DNA of 64,000 bases from Micromonospora sp. WMMA1947 (GTDB taxonomy: Bacteria; Actinomycetota; Actinomycetes; Mycobacteriales; Micromonosporaceae): assembly GCF_027497355.1 (NCBI RefSeq), contig NZ_CP114909.1, positions 2,790,001 through 2,854,000 of the forward strand, written 5' to 3'. Numbering within the stretch: position 1 is the first letter of the stretch; the number at the start of each line of letters is the position of its first letter. Positions 54,200-62,555 of this stretch are shown here, piece after piece. A program made the position numbers and the translations under genes. The notes under the pieces were generated by a model. The model saw only the letters and a program-made list of their open reading frames with translations, was not told where the DNA came from and ran no database searches.

Positions 54200-55632
54200 G
54201 CCCGCACCCCCACCCGGACGCCGCGGAACCGGGCCGGCGCGGCCGGGTGACCGGTGTGCCCGACCTGACCGGGCTGCCCCTTCCCGCAGTTGGGCGTGCC
54301 CCAGGCGACCGTCTCCGAGGAGAGCATGTCCATCGAGCGCCAGAAGACCGGCCCGATGCCGGTGTAGGTCGGGTTGCGCAGCATCCGCCCCCGGCGGCCC
54401 TTCTTCACCTCCCAGCCGACCTCGCAGCCGAACTGGAAGTTGAGCCGCTTGTCGTCGATCGACCAGGACCGGTTGATGTCCATCAGCACCCCGTCGTCGG
54501 TCGCCTCGATGATCTCGTCGAGCGTGTGCGGGCCGGGTTCCAGGCCCACGTTCGTCATCCGCACCATCGGCAGCCGGGCCCAGCCGTCGGCCCGTACGCT
54601 GCCGCCGTAGTCCAGGCCGGCGACGGCGGCCGAGTCACGGCCGGCGAGCACCCCGACCCACCGCCCCTCGCGGACCGCGTCCCGGGCGACCGCCGGCGAG
54701 CCCTCGTCGTCGTAGCCGAAGCTGCCCAGCGCGCCCGGGATGGTCGGGTCGATTGTGACGTTCATCAGCTCGGAGCCGTAGCGCAGCGAGCCGAGGCGGG
54801 CCAGGTCGAGCCAGGACGTGCCGGCGAACGCCGCCTCCCAGCCGAGGATGCGGTCCAGCTCGATGGCGTGCCCGACCGACTCGTGGATCTGCAACGCGAG
54901 CTGCTCGCCGCCGAGGATCAGGTCGGTCTCGCCGGCCGGGCAGGGCGGCGCGGTGAGCAGTTCGCGGGACTCCTCGGCGATCCGCGCGGCGTGCGCGGCC
55001 AGGTCGAGCGAGGTGACCAGCTCCCAGCCGGTGGTGCCGTACTGCCCGCGGTAGCTCGGGTAGGACCGCCGCTGGGTCTCGCCGGCACCGATCGAGGTGG
55101 CCGAGATGCCGCCGCCGCACTCCCGGATGCGCTGGTCGATCCGGTGGCCCTCGCTGGAGACGAACCACTTCGAGGTGTCCCAGATCTGGTAGAGCCCCTC
55201 GGCGAGGTCGGCCCCGTGCTCGCGCATCGTCGTGGTGGCGCGGACCAGCAGGTCGCCCTTGTCCGACAGCGGCACCCCGAGCGGGTCGACGACGCAGTCC
55301 GAGGCCCAGCTCGCCACCGTCGCCTCGACCGGTACCAGGTCGATCGGCGGGCCGGGGACCCGCGCGCTCGCGGTGGCGATCGCCGCGGCGCGCCGGCCGG
55401 CGTCGCGGGCCGCCGCGTCGGACAGATCGGGTACGGCGTGGAAGCCCCACCCCGATCCGACAAGCGCGCGTACGCCCAGCCCGATGCTCTCCTCCTGGCT
55501 CAGCTCCTCGATGTCGCCGTTGCGTGCCGACATCGACTCGTAGCGGCGGTGCATGACGCGGGCGTCGGCGTAGCGGGCGCCCGCGTCGAGGGCGGCCTGG
55601 ACGGCGGCGGTCGCCGCGTCGAACTCGCTCAT
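54196..55632 (-). CDS. TldD-type metallopeptidase
   Basis: 478-aa catalytic partner. The zinc motif HESVGH (His250, Glu251, His255; HExxxH) continues into AIELDRILGWEAAFAGTSWL. FQFGCEVGWEVKKGRRGRMLRNPTYTG and the Cys motif GTPNCGKGQPGQ complete the TldD signature. It precedes TldE and is co-translated with it. It would form a heterodimeric protease chamber in the cytoplasm. The first in-frame ATG gives the normal N-terminus. Confidence 0.93.
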   Translation of the reverse strand: MSEFDAATAAVQAALDAGARYADARVMHRRYESMSARNGDIEELSQEESIGLGVRALVGSGWGFHAVPDLSDAAARDAGRRAAAIATASARVPGPPIDLVPVEATVASWASDCVVDPLGVPLSDKGDLLVRATTTMREHGADLAEGLYQIWDTSKWFVSSEGHRIDQRIRECGGGISATSIGAGETQRRSYPSYRGQYGTTGWELVTSLDLAAHAARIAEESRELLTAPPCPAGETDLILGGEQLALQIHESVGHAIELDRILGWEAAFAGTSWLDLARLGSLRYGSELMNVTIDPTIPGALGSFGYDDEGSPAVARDAVREGRWVGVLAGRDSAAVAGLDYGGSVRADGWARLPMVRMTNVGLEPGPHTLDEIIEATDDGVLMDINRSWSIDDKRLNFQFGCEVGWEVKKGRRGRMLRNPTYTGIGPVFWRSMDMLSSETVAWGTPNCGKGQPGQVGHTGHPAAPARFRGVRVGVRA

Positions 55633-55699
55633 GCCGGCACTCCGTTGCCCTGCTGACGCTCGCTCATGCGCCGACCCTAGGCCAGTGCACCGAAATCCG

Positions 55700-56248
55700 T
55701 CAGGCGAGCAGACCCTCAGGCCGGATCGTCGCGTGGACCGGATCCGTCAGCTCCAGCACCTCGCCGGCCTTCGTGACGGACCGCTCGACATAGTGCGCTC
55801 CTTGCCGCTGGTAAAGGTGCATCGTCAGGGTTTCCTGGTCGACAAGGAGATACCACTCGATGCCGGCGGCAGCGTAGTAGTGCATCTTGAGCACCTTGTC
55901 CGTGGCGGCGTTGCTCGGGGAGATGATCTCGCACACCAGCCGGACGCTGCTCGCCTCGATCACGGGAACCCGAAGATCAATGTCGTCGACAATGGCGAGG
56001 TCGGGGATCGGAATGCGGCCCGGCCTGAGCCGGACGTTCACCGCTTCCAGTACGCGAAGCCCGGCTTGGCGCACCGGTGCCCGGAGTGCGGCCCGCAGCT
56101 CACCGGAGATGTTCTGGTGCAGCGGGGTGGGACCTGGGGTCACGTAGAGGCTCCCGTCGAAGAATTCGACGCGTTCCTGCGTCTCGCCGAGAGCGAGGTA
56201 CTCCTCTTCGGTCCACGGGCCGTCGTGGCCGAACACCGCCGCGGTCAT
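55700..56248 (-). CDS. Uma2-family (DUF820) nuclease-like protein
   Basis: 182-aa protein of the Uma2 group, a PD-(D/E)XK-like fold. It begins with PWTEEEYLALGETQERVEFFDG. RLRPGRIPIPDLAIVDD supplies the catalytic Asp, and VRLVCEIISPSNAATDKVLKMHYYAAAGIEWYLLVD supplies the Glu and Lys region (E-x-S-P-S... K). The true function is not established. The ATG has GGAGGTGA 4 nt upstream. Such genes are multi-copy in actinomycetes and may behave as accessory genes. Confidence 0.88.
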   Translation of the reverse strand: MTAAVFGHDGPWTEEEYLALGETQERVEFFDGSLYVTPGPTPLHQNISGELRAALRAPVRQAGLRVLEAVNVRLRPGRIPIPDLAIVDDIDLRVPVIEASSVRLVCEIISPSNAATDKVLKMHYYAAAGIEWYLLVDQETLTMHLYQRQGAHYVERSVTKAGEVLELTDPVHATIRPEGLLA

Positions 56249-56488
56249 GGTCACCTCCACCTCGTGCTGGTGAGAATCCTTCCCTGATCGCCACGACCAT
56301 CGTCGCACGACGGGTGCGACGATGAGGCGACCACGGCCAGTCGCGGATGTGGATGTCCCAGGTGACGGGCGTGCGAGACGGAAACCCAGTCGTTACGCTC
56401 AGGCCGCTGACAGGCCGCTCGATGTAGCTTATTTTCGCCTCTGGGGATTTCCTGTAGGTTCTCTTCATCACCGAAGGGGAGGCGGTCA

Positions 56489-57592
56489 ATGGGCAGGTCG
56501 GAGGCGGTGCCGTCCGGGGAGCCGGACCGCCCGGAGGTGCCGGAGCAGCGCTCCGGCGACGGGCCCTATCTCCAGGTCAGGGACCTGCGGGTGCGGTTCG
56601 ACACCGAGGACGGTGTGGTGCGGGCGGTGGACGGGGTGTCGTTCGCTGTCGAGCGGGGTCGCACGCTGGGGATCGTGGGGGAGTCCGGTTCCGGTAAGAG
56701 CGTCACGTCGCTGGCGATCCTGGGTTTGCACAACGCGAAGCGCACGGCCATCTCGGGGGAGATCTGGGTGGGTGGGCGTCAGCTGGTGGGGTTGGGTGAG
56801 GAGGAGGTGCGGCGGCTGCGGGGCCGGGACATGGCGATGATCTTTCAGGATCCGTTGTCGGCGTTGCATCCGTACTACTCGGTGGGTAGGCAGATCGCGG
56901 AGGCGTACCGGGTGCATCACCCGAGGGCCGGGAAGCGGGAGGCCCGCAGCCGGGCGGTGGACATGCTGGGGCGGGTCGGCATCCCGCAGCCGGCGAAGCG
57001 GTTCGAGCAGTATCCGCACGAGTTCTCCGGTGGGATGCGGCAGCGCGCGATGATCGCGATGGCGCTTGTGAACGACCCGGATCTGCTGATCGCCGACGAG
57101 CCGACCACGGCCTTGGATGTGACGGTGCAGGCGCAGATCCTGGACCTGCTGGCCGATCTGCAGGAGGAGTTCCGGTCGGCGATCGTGTTGATCACCCACG
57201 ATCTGGGTGTGGTGTCGCAGGTGGCTGATGACGTGTTGGTGATGTATGCGGGTCGGGCGGTGGAGCACGGGAGTGTGCAGCGGGTGTTGCGGGCGCCGCA
57301 GCATCCGTACACGTGGGGGTTGTTGTCGAGTGTGCCGTCGTTGCACGGCGACGCCGACGCGGACCTGGTGCCCATTCCGGGTAACCCGCCCAGTCTGATC
57401 AACCTGCCGTCGGGGTGCGCGTTTCATCCGCGCTGCCGGTGGGCCGATGTCAACGGCGACCGGTCCCGCACCGAGGTTCCCGAGCTGGGCCCGGCGGGGG
57501 CGGCAGGGCACCTGGTGGCCTGCCATCTGTCGGCGGGGGATCGGGAGCGGATCTACCGCGACGAGGTCGCCCAGGTGGGGGTGGCCAGATGA
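56489..57592 (+). CDS. Oligopeptide ABC transporter ATPase (OppD/DppD type), second system
   Basis: 367-aa ATPase of a second peptide importer. Walker A is [10 protein letters not shown], signature [16 protein letters not shown], Walker [15 protein letters not shown], and H-loop LITHDLGVV. The Cys motif [14 protein letters not shown] is incomplete compared with the first system's OppD. ATG with AAGGGGAGG 6 nt upstream. First gene of the plus-strand order D-F-C-B-binding protein. Much of it uses G- and T-ending codons, unlike neighbouring genes. The leader (56249-56488) has a TAGGTT box near 56455. Confidence 0.93.
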   Translation: MGRSEAVPSGEPDRPEVPEQRSGDGPYLQVRDLRVRFDTEDGVVRAVDGVSFAVERGRTLGIVGESGSGKSVTSLAILGLHNAKRTAISGEIWVGGRQLVGLGEEEVRRLRGRDMAMIFQDPLSALHPYYSVGRQIAEAYRVHHPRAGKREARSRAVDMLGRVGIPQPAKRFEQYPHEFSGGMRQRAMIAMALVNDPDLLIADEPTTALDVTVQAQILDLLADLQEEFRSAIVLITHDLGVVSQVADDVLVMYAGRAVEHGSVQRVLRAPQHPYTWGLLSSVPSLHGDADADLVPIPGNPPSLINLPSGCAFHPRCRWADVNGDRSRTEVPELGPAGAAGHLVACHLSAGDRERIYRDEVAQVGVAR

Positions 57593-58611
57593 GCACCGAG
57601 ACCGAGCCGCTGCTGTCGGTGCGCGGTCTGACGAAGCACTTCCCCGTCCGGCAGGGCCTGCGTGCCACGGGTGCGGTGCGGGCGGTGGACGGGCTGGACT
57701 TCGACGTGCGCCCGGGCGAGACCCTCGGGCTGGTGGGGGAGTCCGGGTGTGGGAAGACCACGACCGGGCGGATGCTCGTTCGGCTGCTGGAGCCGACCGC
57801 CGGGTCGATCGCGTTTGCCGGGCGGGACATCACGCACGCGAAACGTGGTGAGCTGCGCGGGTTGCGGCAGGACCTGCAGATCATCTTCCAGGACCCGTAC
57901 GCGTCGTTGAACCCCCGACACACGGTCGGGCGGATCGTGGCGATGCCGTTGCAGGTCAACCGGATCACCCCACCCGGCGGCGTCAAACACCGCGTCCAGG
58001 AACTCCTCGAACTGGTCGGGTTGAATCCGGAGCACTACAACAGGTACCCGCACGAGTTCTCCGGCGGGCAACGCCAACGCATCGGCATCGCCCGCGCCCT
58101 CGCCCTGAAACCGAAACTCATCGTCGCCGACGAACCCGTCTCGGCGCTGGACGTGTCGATCCAGGCGCAGGTCATCAACCTGCTGCGCAGCCTGCAACGC
58201 GACCTGGACCTGGCGTTCGTGTTCATCGCCCACGACCTGGCCGTCATCCGGCACTTCTGCCACCGCGTCGCCGTCATGTACCTCGGCAAGATCGTCGAGA
58301 TCGGCGACCGCGACACCATCTACACCCACCCTCAGCACCCCTACACCAGGGCCCTGCTGTCCGCCATCCCCGACGTCACCACTCTCGGACCCGCCGGCCG
58401 CATCCGCCTCACCGGCGACGTCCCGACCCCACTCAACCCGCCATCGGGCTGCCGCTTCCGCACCCGCTGCTGGAAAGCCACCGACCACTGCGCCACCGAA
58501 GAACCGGCGCTGACCACGCGGGACGGCGGCGGGCAGCTCACCGCCTGCCACTACCCGGAGAGCGGACCGGTCGGCGTGCCGACCGGCGAACCCGTGGAGG
58601 TGTCGAAATGA
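57589..58611 (+). CDS. Oligopeptide ABC transporter ATPase (OppF/DppF type), second system
   Basis: 340-aa partner ATPase. Walker A is [12 protein letters not shown], signature [17 protein letters not shown], Walker [15 protein letters not shown], and H-loop FIAHDLAVI. The Cys motif [14 protein letters not shown] matches that of the first system. The start overlaps the OppD stop (ATGA). Third-position preference changes abruptly near 57950, from G/T-ending to C/A-ending codons. Confidence 0.93.
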   Translation: MSTETEPLLSVRGLTKHFPVRQGLRATGAVRAVDGLDFDVRPGETLGLVGESGCGKTTTGRMLVRLLEPTAGSIAFAGRDITHAKRGELRGLRQDLQIIFQDPYASLNPRHTVGRIVAMPLQVNRITPPGGVKHRVQELLELVGLNPEHYNRYPHEFSGGQRQRIGIARALALKPKLIVADEPVSALDVSIQAQVINLLRSLQRDLDLAFVFIAHDLAVIRHFCHRVAVMYLGKIVEIGDRDTIYTHPQHPYTRALLSAIPDVTTLGPAGRIRLTGDVPTPLNPPSGCRFRTRCWKATDHCATEEPALTTRDGGGQLTACHYPESGPVGVPTGEPVEVSK

Positions 58612-59615
58612 GCCTGTCGCCGGTCGAGGGCGTCGCGCTCGCCGAGATCGAGTCCCCCGGTGAGGGCGACGAAAGCGGTAAGAAGGAGTTCGTCGGCCGG
58701 TCACCCGGCCAGCTCGCCCTCGCGCGGCTCAAGCGGGACCGCACCGCGCTGATCAGCGGCGGTCTGCTGGTGTTCTTCGTCCTTGTCGCGCTCGCGGTGC
58801 CGCTCATCGAGGCGCTGTACGGGGTGGGACCGAAGGAGCAGTTCCAGAACCGCCTCGACGGCTACGGCATGCCGCTGGGCTACGCCGGTGGGGTGACCGG
58901 GGAGCACTGGTTCGGGCTGGAGCCCGGCCTCGGCCGGGACATCTTCATCCGGATGGTGCACGGGCTGCGGACATCGCTGTTCATCGCGTTCGCCGCCGCC
59001 GTGCTGACCGCGGTGATCGGCGTGACGCTCGGAACGCTCGCCGGCTACCTGGGCGGCTGGCTGGACACCGTGATCAACTGGATCACCGACCTGACCCTGG
59101 CGATGCCGTTCCTGATCATCGCGCTGGCCCTGATGCCGACCGTCGCGCTGCGCTTCTACGGCCAGCGCGAGGCCGTGCCGGCGTACTTCCAGATCGGTGT
59201 GCTCATCGCGATCTTCGCCCTGTTCGGCTGGACCGGGACGGCCCGGCTGGTCCGGGGCCAGATCATCGCGCTGCGGGAGCGCGAGTTCGTGGAGGCGGCG
59301 CGGGCCAGCGGCGCCGGTCTCGGGCACATGCTGTTCCGCCAGTTGCTGCCGAACGCCTGGGCGCCGATCCTGGTCGCCTTCTCGCTGGCGGTGCCGCAGT
59401 ACATCACCAGCGAGGCCGCGTTGTCGTTCATCGGCGTCGGCCTCACCGACGAGACGCCGAGCTTCGGCCGCATGATCTACCGCAGTCTCGACTACCTGCA
59501 GACCGACCCGGCGTACGTCTTCTTCCCGGGCATCACCATCTTCGCGCTCGTGTTCGCCTTCAACCTCTTCGGTGACGCGCTGCGCGACGCGCTCGACCCG
59601 AAGTCGTCCCGGTAG
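58608..59615 (+). CDS. Oligopeptide ABC transporter permease (OppC/DppC type), second system
   Basis: 335-aa permease with a charged cytoplasmic head (residues 1-40) and six hydrophobic segments. The OppC-type periplasmic region includes [19 protein letters not shown]. The EAA loop is [27 protein letters not shown]. It overlaps the OppF stop by 4 bp. Codon usage here returns to the normal C/G-ending pattern of the chromosome. Confidence 0.94.
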   Translation: MSLSPVEGVALAEIESPGEGDESGKKEFVGRSPGQLALARLKRDRTALISGGLLVFFVLVALAVPLIEALYGVGPKEQFQNRLDGYGMPLGYAGGVTGEHWFGLEPGLGRDIFIRMVHGLRTSLFIAFAAAVLTAVIGVTLGTLAGYLGGWLDTVINWITDLTLAMPFLIIALALMPTVALRFYGQREAVPAYFQIGVLIAIFALFGWTGTARLVRGQIIALREREFVEAARASGAGLGHMLFRQLLPNAWAPILVAFSLAVPQYITSEAALSFIGVGLTDETPSFGRMIYRSLDYLQTDPAYVFFPGITIFALVFAFNLFGDALRDALDPKSSR

Positions 59616-59626
59616 GAGGCCGGTCC

Positions 59627-60613
59627 ATGACGCGATTCCTCATCCGCCGGCTGCTGTCCGCCGCGCTCACGCTGTTCGCGGTGAGCGTGCTCAGCTTCCT
59701 GATGTTCTTCGCGCTGCCGCGCGACCCGGTCACCGGCATGTGCCCGAAGAACTGCAACCCGGAGCGACTGGAGCGGGTCCGCCAGGAGCTGGGCCTGCGT
59801 GATCCGCTGATCAGCCAGTACGCCGGCTACATGAAGGGCATCTTCACCGGCCGGGACCTGGGCAGCGCCCAGGGCGGTCGGTGCGACGCCCCCTGCCTCG
59901 GCTGGTCGTACGTGTCGAACGAGGCGGTCTCGGACACCATCGCCCGGGTGCTGCCGGTGACGCTGAGCATCGTCATCCCGGCCGCCATCCTGTGGCTGCT
60001 GCTCGGCGTCGGACTGGGCATGCTCTCGGCGCTGCGCCGGGGCAGCTGGCTGGACCGGGCCGCGATCGGCTTCTCGCTGACCGGCGCCTCGTTGCAGCTC
60101 TACTTCGTCGGCGCGGTGCTGCTCATCGTCTTCGTCTACAACCTGCGCCTGCTGCCGGTGCCGAGCTACACCTCGCTGTTCGAGAACCCGCTGAAATGGA
60201 CGAGCGGGCTGGTCCTGGCCTGGGTGGCGCTGGCGTTCCTCTTCTCCGCGATCTACGCGCGACTGTCCCGGGCGCAGATGCTGGAGACACTGTCGGAGGA
60301 CTTCGTCCGGACCGCGCGGGCGAAGGGCCTGGCCAAACGCAAGGTGTACGGCCGGCACGCGCTGCGCGCCGCGATCACACCGGTGGTGACGATCGCCGGT
60401 CTGGACGTGGGCGGGGCGCTGGGCGGCACGGTGATCACCGAGACGACCTTCGGTCTGAACGGGATGGGGCGTACCGCTGTCGACGCGGTCCGCTCGGGGG
60501 ACCTGCCGACGATCATGGCGACCGTGCTGATCGCGGCGGTCTTCGTGGTGCTGGCGAACGTGGTCGTGGACCTGCTCTACGCGGTGATCGACCCGCGGGT
60601 ACGGCTCGGCTGA
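59627..60613 (+). CDS. Oligopeptide ABC transporter permease (OppB/DppB type), second system
   Basis: 328-aa permease starting MTRFLIRRLLSAALTLFAVSVLSF, with the family motif LPRDPV and a CPKNCNPERLE loop that has two cysteines. The EAA loop is VRTARAKGLAKRKVYGRHALRAAITP. GGAGG lies upstream of the ATG, 11 nt after the OppC stop. Together with OppC it forms the membrane channel. Confidence 0.94.
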   Translation: MTRFLIRRLLSAALTLFAVSVLSFLMFFALPRDPVTGMCPKNCNPERLERVRQELGLRDPLISQYAGYMKGIFTGRDLGSAQGGRCDAPCLGWSYVSNEAVSDTIARVLPVTLSIVIPAAILWLLLGVGLGMLSALRRGSWLDRAAIGFSLTGASLQLYFVGAVLLIVFVYNLRLLPVPSYTSLFENPLKWTSGLVLAWVALAFLFSAIYARLSRAQMLETLSEDFVRTARAKGLAKRKVYGRHALRAAITPVVTIAGLDVGGALGGTVITETTFGLNGMGRTAVDAVRSGDLPTIMATVLIAAVFVVLANVVVDLLYAVIDPRVRLG

Positions 60614-60632
60614 ACCGCGACGAAATTTATCG

Positions 60633-60652
60633 ACAACTGTTACCCAAGTTGT
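60633..60652. promoter_or_regulatory. AT-rich inverted repeat before the second binding-protein gene
   Basis: ACAACT-8 nt-AGTTGT followed by a T-rich stretch. It can be a weak terminator after the permease or an operator for the binding-protein gene. The whole gap 60614-60721 is unusually AT-rich for this genome. Confidence 0.4.
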
Positions 60653-60721
60653 AGTTTTTCTTCTTTACGATCCTCGGGACGTCGGCGGATGCGCTCGGCG
60701 CACGGGTGGAGGAGGTAGGAC

Positions 60722-62464
60722 ATGCGACCACGCGCAGCGGCCGCCGCTGGCGGTGCCATCGCACTGGTTGTGGCACTCGGTGCCTGCTCGGAGAACACGG
60801 GCGAGGGCACCAAGGTGGACACCAACCGGCAGCAGACAGGGGTCATCGCGACCGACCCGAAGGACTCGCAGGGGCCGGCCGCCGAGATCGACGGCGCGGC
60901 CAAGGGCGGGACGTTCACCATCATCCGGGAGACCCCCATCTCCCACCTGGACCCGCAGCGGACGTACTCGTTCGCCGGCCTGATGGCCAACCCGCTCTTC
61001 GCCCGCTACCTGACCACCTGGAAGGACGACGGCAAGGGTGGCCTGGTCCTCGTGGGTGACCTGGCCGAGACCCCGGGCAAGAACGTCAACAACGACTGCA
61101 AGGTCTGGGAATTCACGATCAAGGACGGGGTGAAGTTCGAGGACGGGAGCCCGATCACCTCCAAGGAGATCGCCTACGGCATCGCCCGCTCCTTCGACCC
61201 GGACCTCACCGGCGGCCCCACCTACATCCAGGAGTGGCTGGCCGACACCGCGCAGTACGACACCAAGTGGGACTTCAAGAAGAACAAGACGTCGCTGCCG
61301 CCGGGCCTGACCACGCCGGACGACAAGACGCTGCGCTTCGAGTTCGCCAAGCCCCGCTGCGACCTGCCGTTCGCGGTCTCGCTGCCCACCACGGCGCCGC
61401 TCAAGCCGGAGAAGGACACCGGGGTCAACCTCGACCAGAAGCCCTTCTCGTCCGGCCCGTACAAGATCGCCAAGAACCAGGTCGGGGTCCAGCTCACGCT
61501 CGACCGCAACCCCAACTGGGACGCGAAGACCGACCCGGTGCGGCACCAGTACCCGGACCAGTTCGTGTGGAGCTTCGGGCCGACCGCCGACGCCGCGAAC
61601 AACCGGGTGATCGCGGACAACGGCGCCGACCAGAGCGCGCTGGCGTTCAACTCGGTGCCCGCCTCGCTCGTGGCCAAGGTGGCCGGTGACCCGGCGCTGA
61701 AGTCCCGGACGCTGCTGTCCCCGACCCCGAGCGCCAACCAGCTCGTGATCAACACCCAGCGGGTCAAGGACCTGAAGATCCGCCAGGCGCTGAACTACGC
61801 GATCGACCGCGAGGGCCTGGTCAAGGCGCTCGGTGGCCAGACCGTCGCGCAGCCGATCACCACGCTGATGCCGCCGTCGACCATCGGCTACAAGGCGTAC
61901 GACGCGTACCCGGCGGGCGCCAACGGCAACGTGGAGAAGGCCAAGGAGCTGCTCGGCGGCCAGACGCCGGAGCTGGTGCTCGGTGTCGCCGACAACACGA
62001 CCGAGCAGGCGGAGGCGGTCCAGCTCAAGGGCAACCTGGAGCGCGCCGGCTTCAAGATCACCGTCCGGAACATCCCGGACGACGCGAAGCTGGACGAGGT
62101 CAAGAAGAAGAACAACCCCTGGGACCTGTACATCGGCAACTGGGCGGCGGACTGGCCCAGCGGCGCGTCGATCCTGCCGGTGCTCTACGACGGCCGGACC
62201 ATCAAGGCCGAGGGCAACAGCAACCAGTCGTACTTCAACGACGACGCGATCAACGCCGAGATGGACCGGATCCTGGCGCTGCCGCCGTCCGAGCAGGGCC
62301 CGGAGTGGGGCAAGCTCGATGAGCGGATCATGAAGGAGCACGCGCCGGTGGTGCCGCTCTACGTGGACGTGGCGTACAACGTGCACGGGTCCAAGGCGGG
62401 CGGGGTGTTCATCTCCTCCGTGTTCGGCTACCCGAACTTCGTCAACGCGTACGTCAAGCAGTAG
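60722..62464 (+). CDS. Peptide-binding lipoprotein (SBP family 5), second system
   Basis: 580-aa solute-binding protein. The lipoprotein signal ends VVALGAC with Cys22. Family-5 features include GGTFTIIRETPISHLDPQRTYS, EFTIKDGVKFEDGSPITSKEIAYG and IRQALNYAIDREGLVKALGG. Being last in the operon, after its own AT-rich leader and a purine-rich ribosome site (GGAGG 8 nt before the ATG), it may have independent expression. Ends just before a palindromic repeat cluster. Confidence 0.95.
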   Translation: MRPRAAAAAGGAIALVVALGACSENTGEGTKVDTNRQQTGVIATDPKDSQGPAAEIDGAAKGGTFTIIRETPISHLDPQRTYSFAGLMANPLFARYLTTWKDDGKGGLVLVGDLAETPGKNVNNDCKVWEFTIKDGVKFEDGSPITSKEIAYGIARSFDPDLTGGPTYIQEWLADTAQYDTKWDFKKNKTSLPPGLTTPDDKTLRFEFAKPRCDLPFAVSLPTTAPLKPEKDTGVNLDQKPFSSGPYKIAKNQVGVQLTLDRNPNWDAKTDPVRHQYPDQFVWSFGPTADAANNRVIADNGADQSALAFNSVPASLVAKVAGDPALKSRTLLSPTPSANQLVINTQRVKDLKIRQALNYAIDREGLVKALGGQTVAQPITTLMPPSTIGYKAYDAYPAGANGNVEKAKELLGGQTPELVLGVADNTTEQAEAVQLKGNLERAGFKITVRNIPDDAKLDEVKKKNNPWDLYIGNWAADWPSGASILPVLYDGRTIKAEGNSNQSYFNDDAINAEMDRILALPPSEQGPEWGKLDERIMKEHAPVVPLYVDVAYNVHGSKAGGVFISSVFGYPNFVNAYVKQ

Positions 62465-62472
62465 CCGTAGGC

Positions 62473-62555
62473 GAAGGAAGGGCCCCTTGTTAACGCGCGG
62501 CGTTAATAGGGGGCCCTTCCTCTACCGCAGGCGTTAATAAGGGGCCCTTCCTTAC
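62473..62555. repeat. AAGGGGCCCTT palindromic element, copy 4 (three cores)
   Basis: GAAGGAAGGGCCCCTTGTTAAC, then GCGTTAATAGGGGGCCCTTCC, then after CTACCGCAGGCG a third core TTAATAAGGGGCCCTTCC. The last 35 bp match copy 2. Sits between the convergent binding-protein gene and the S9 peptidase and overlaps the latter's stop codon. Confidence 0.85.
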
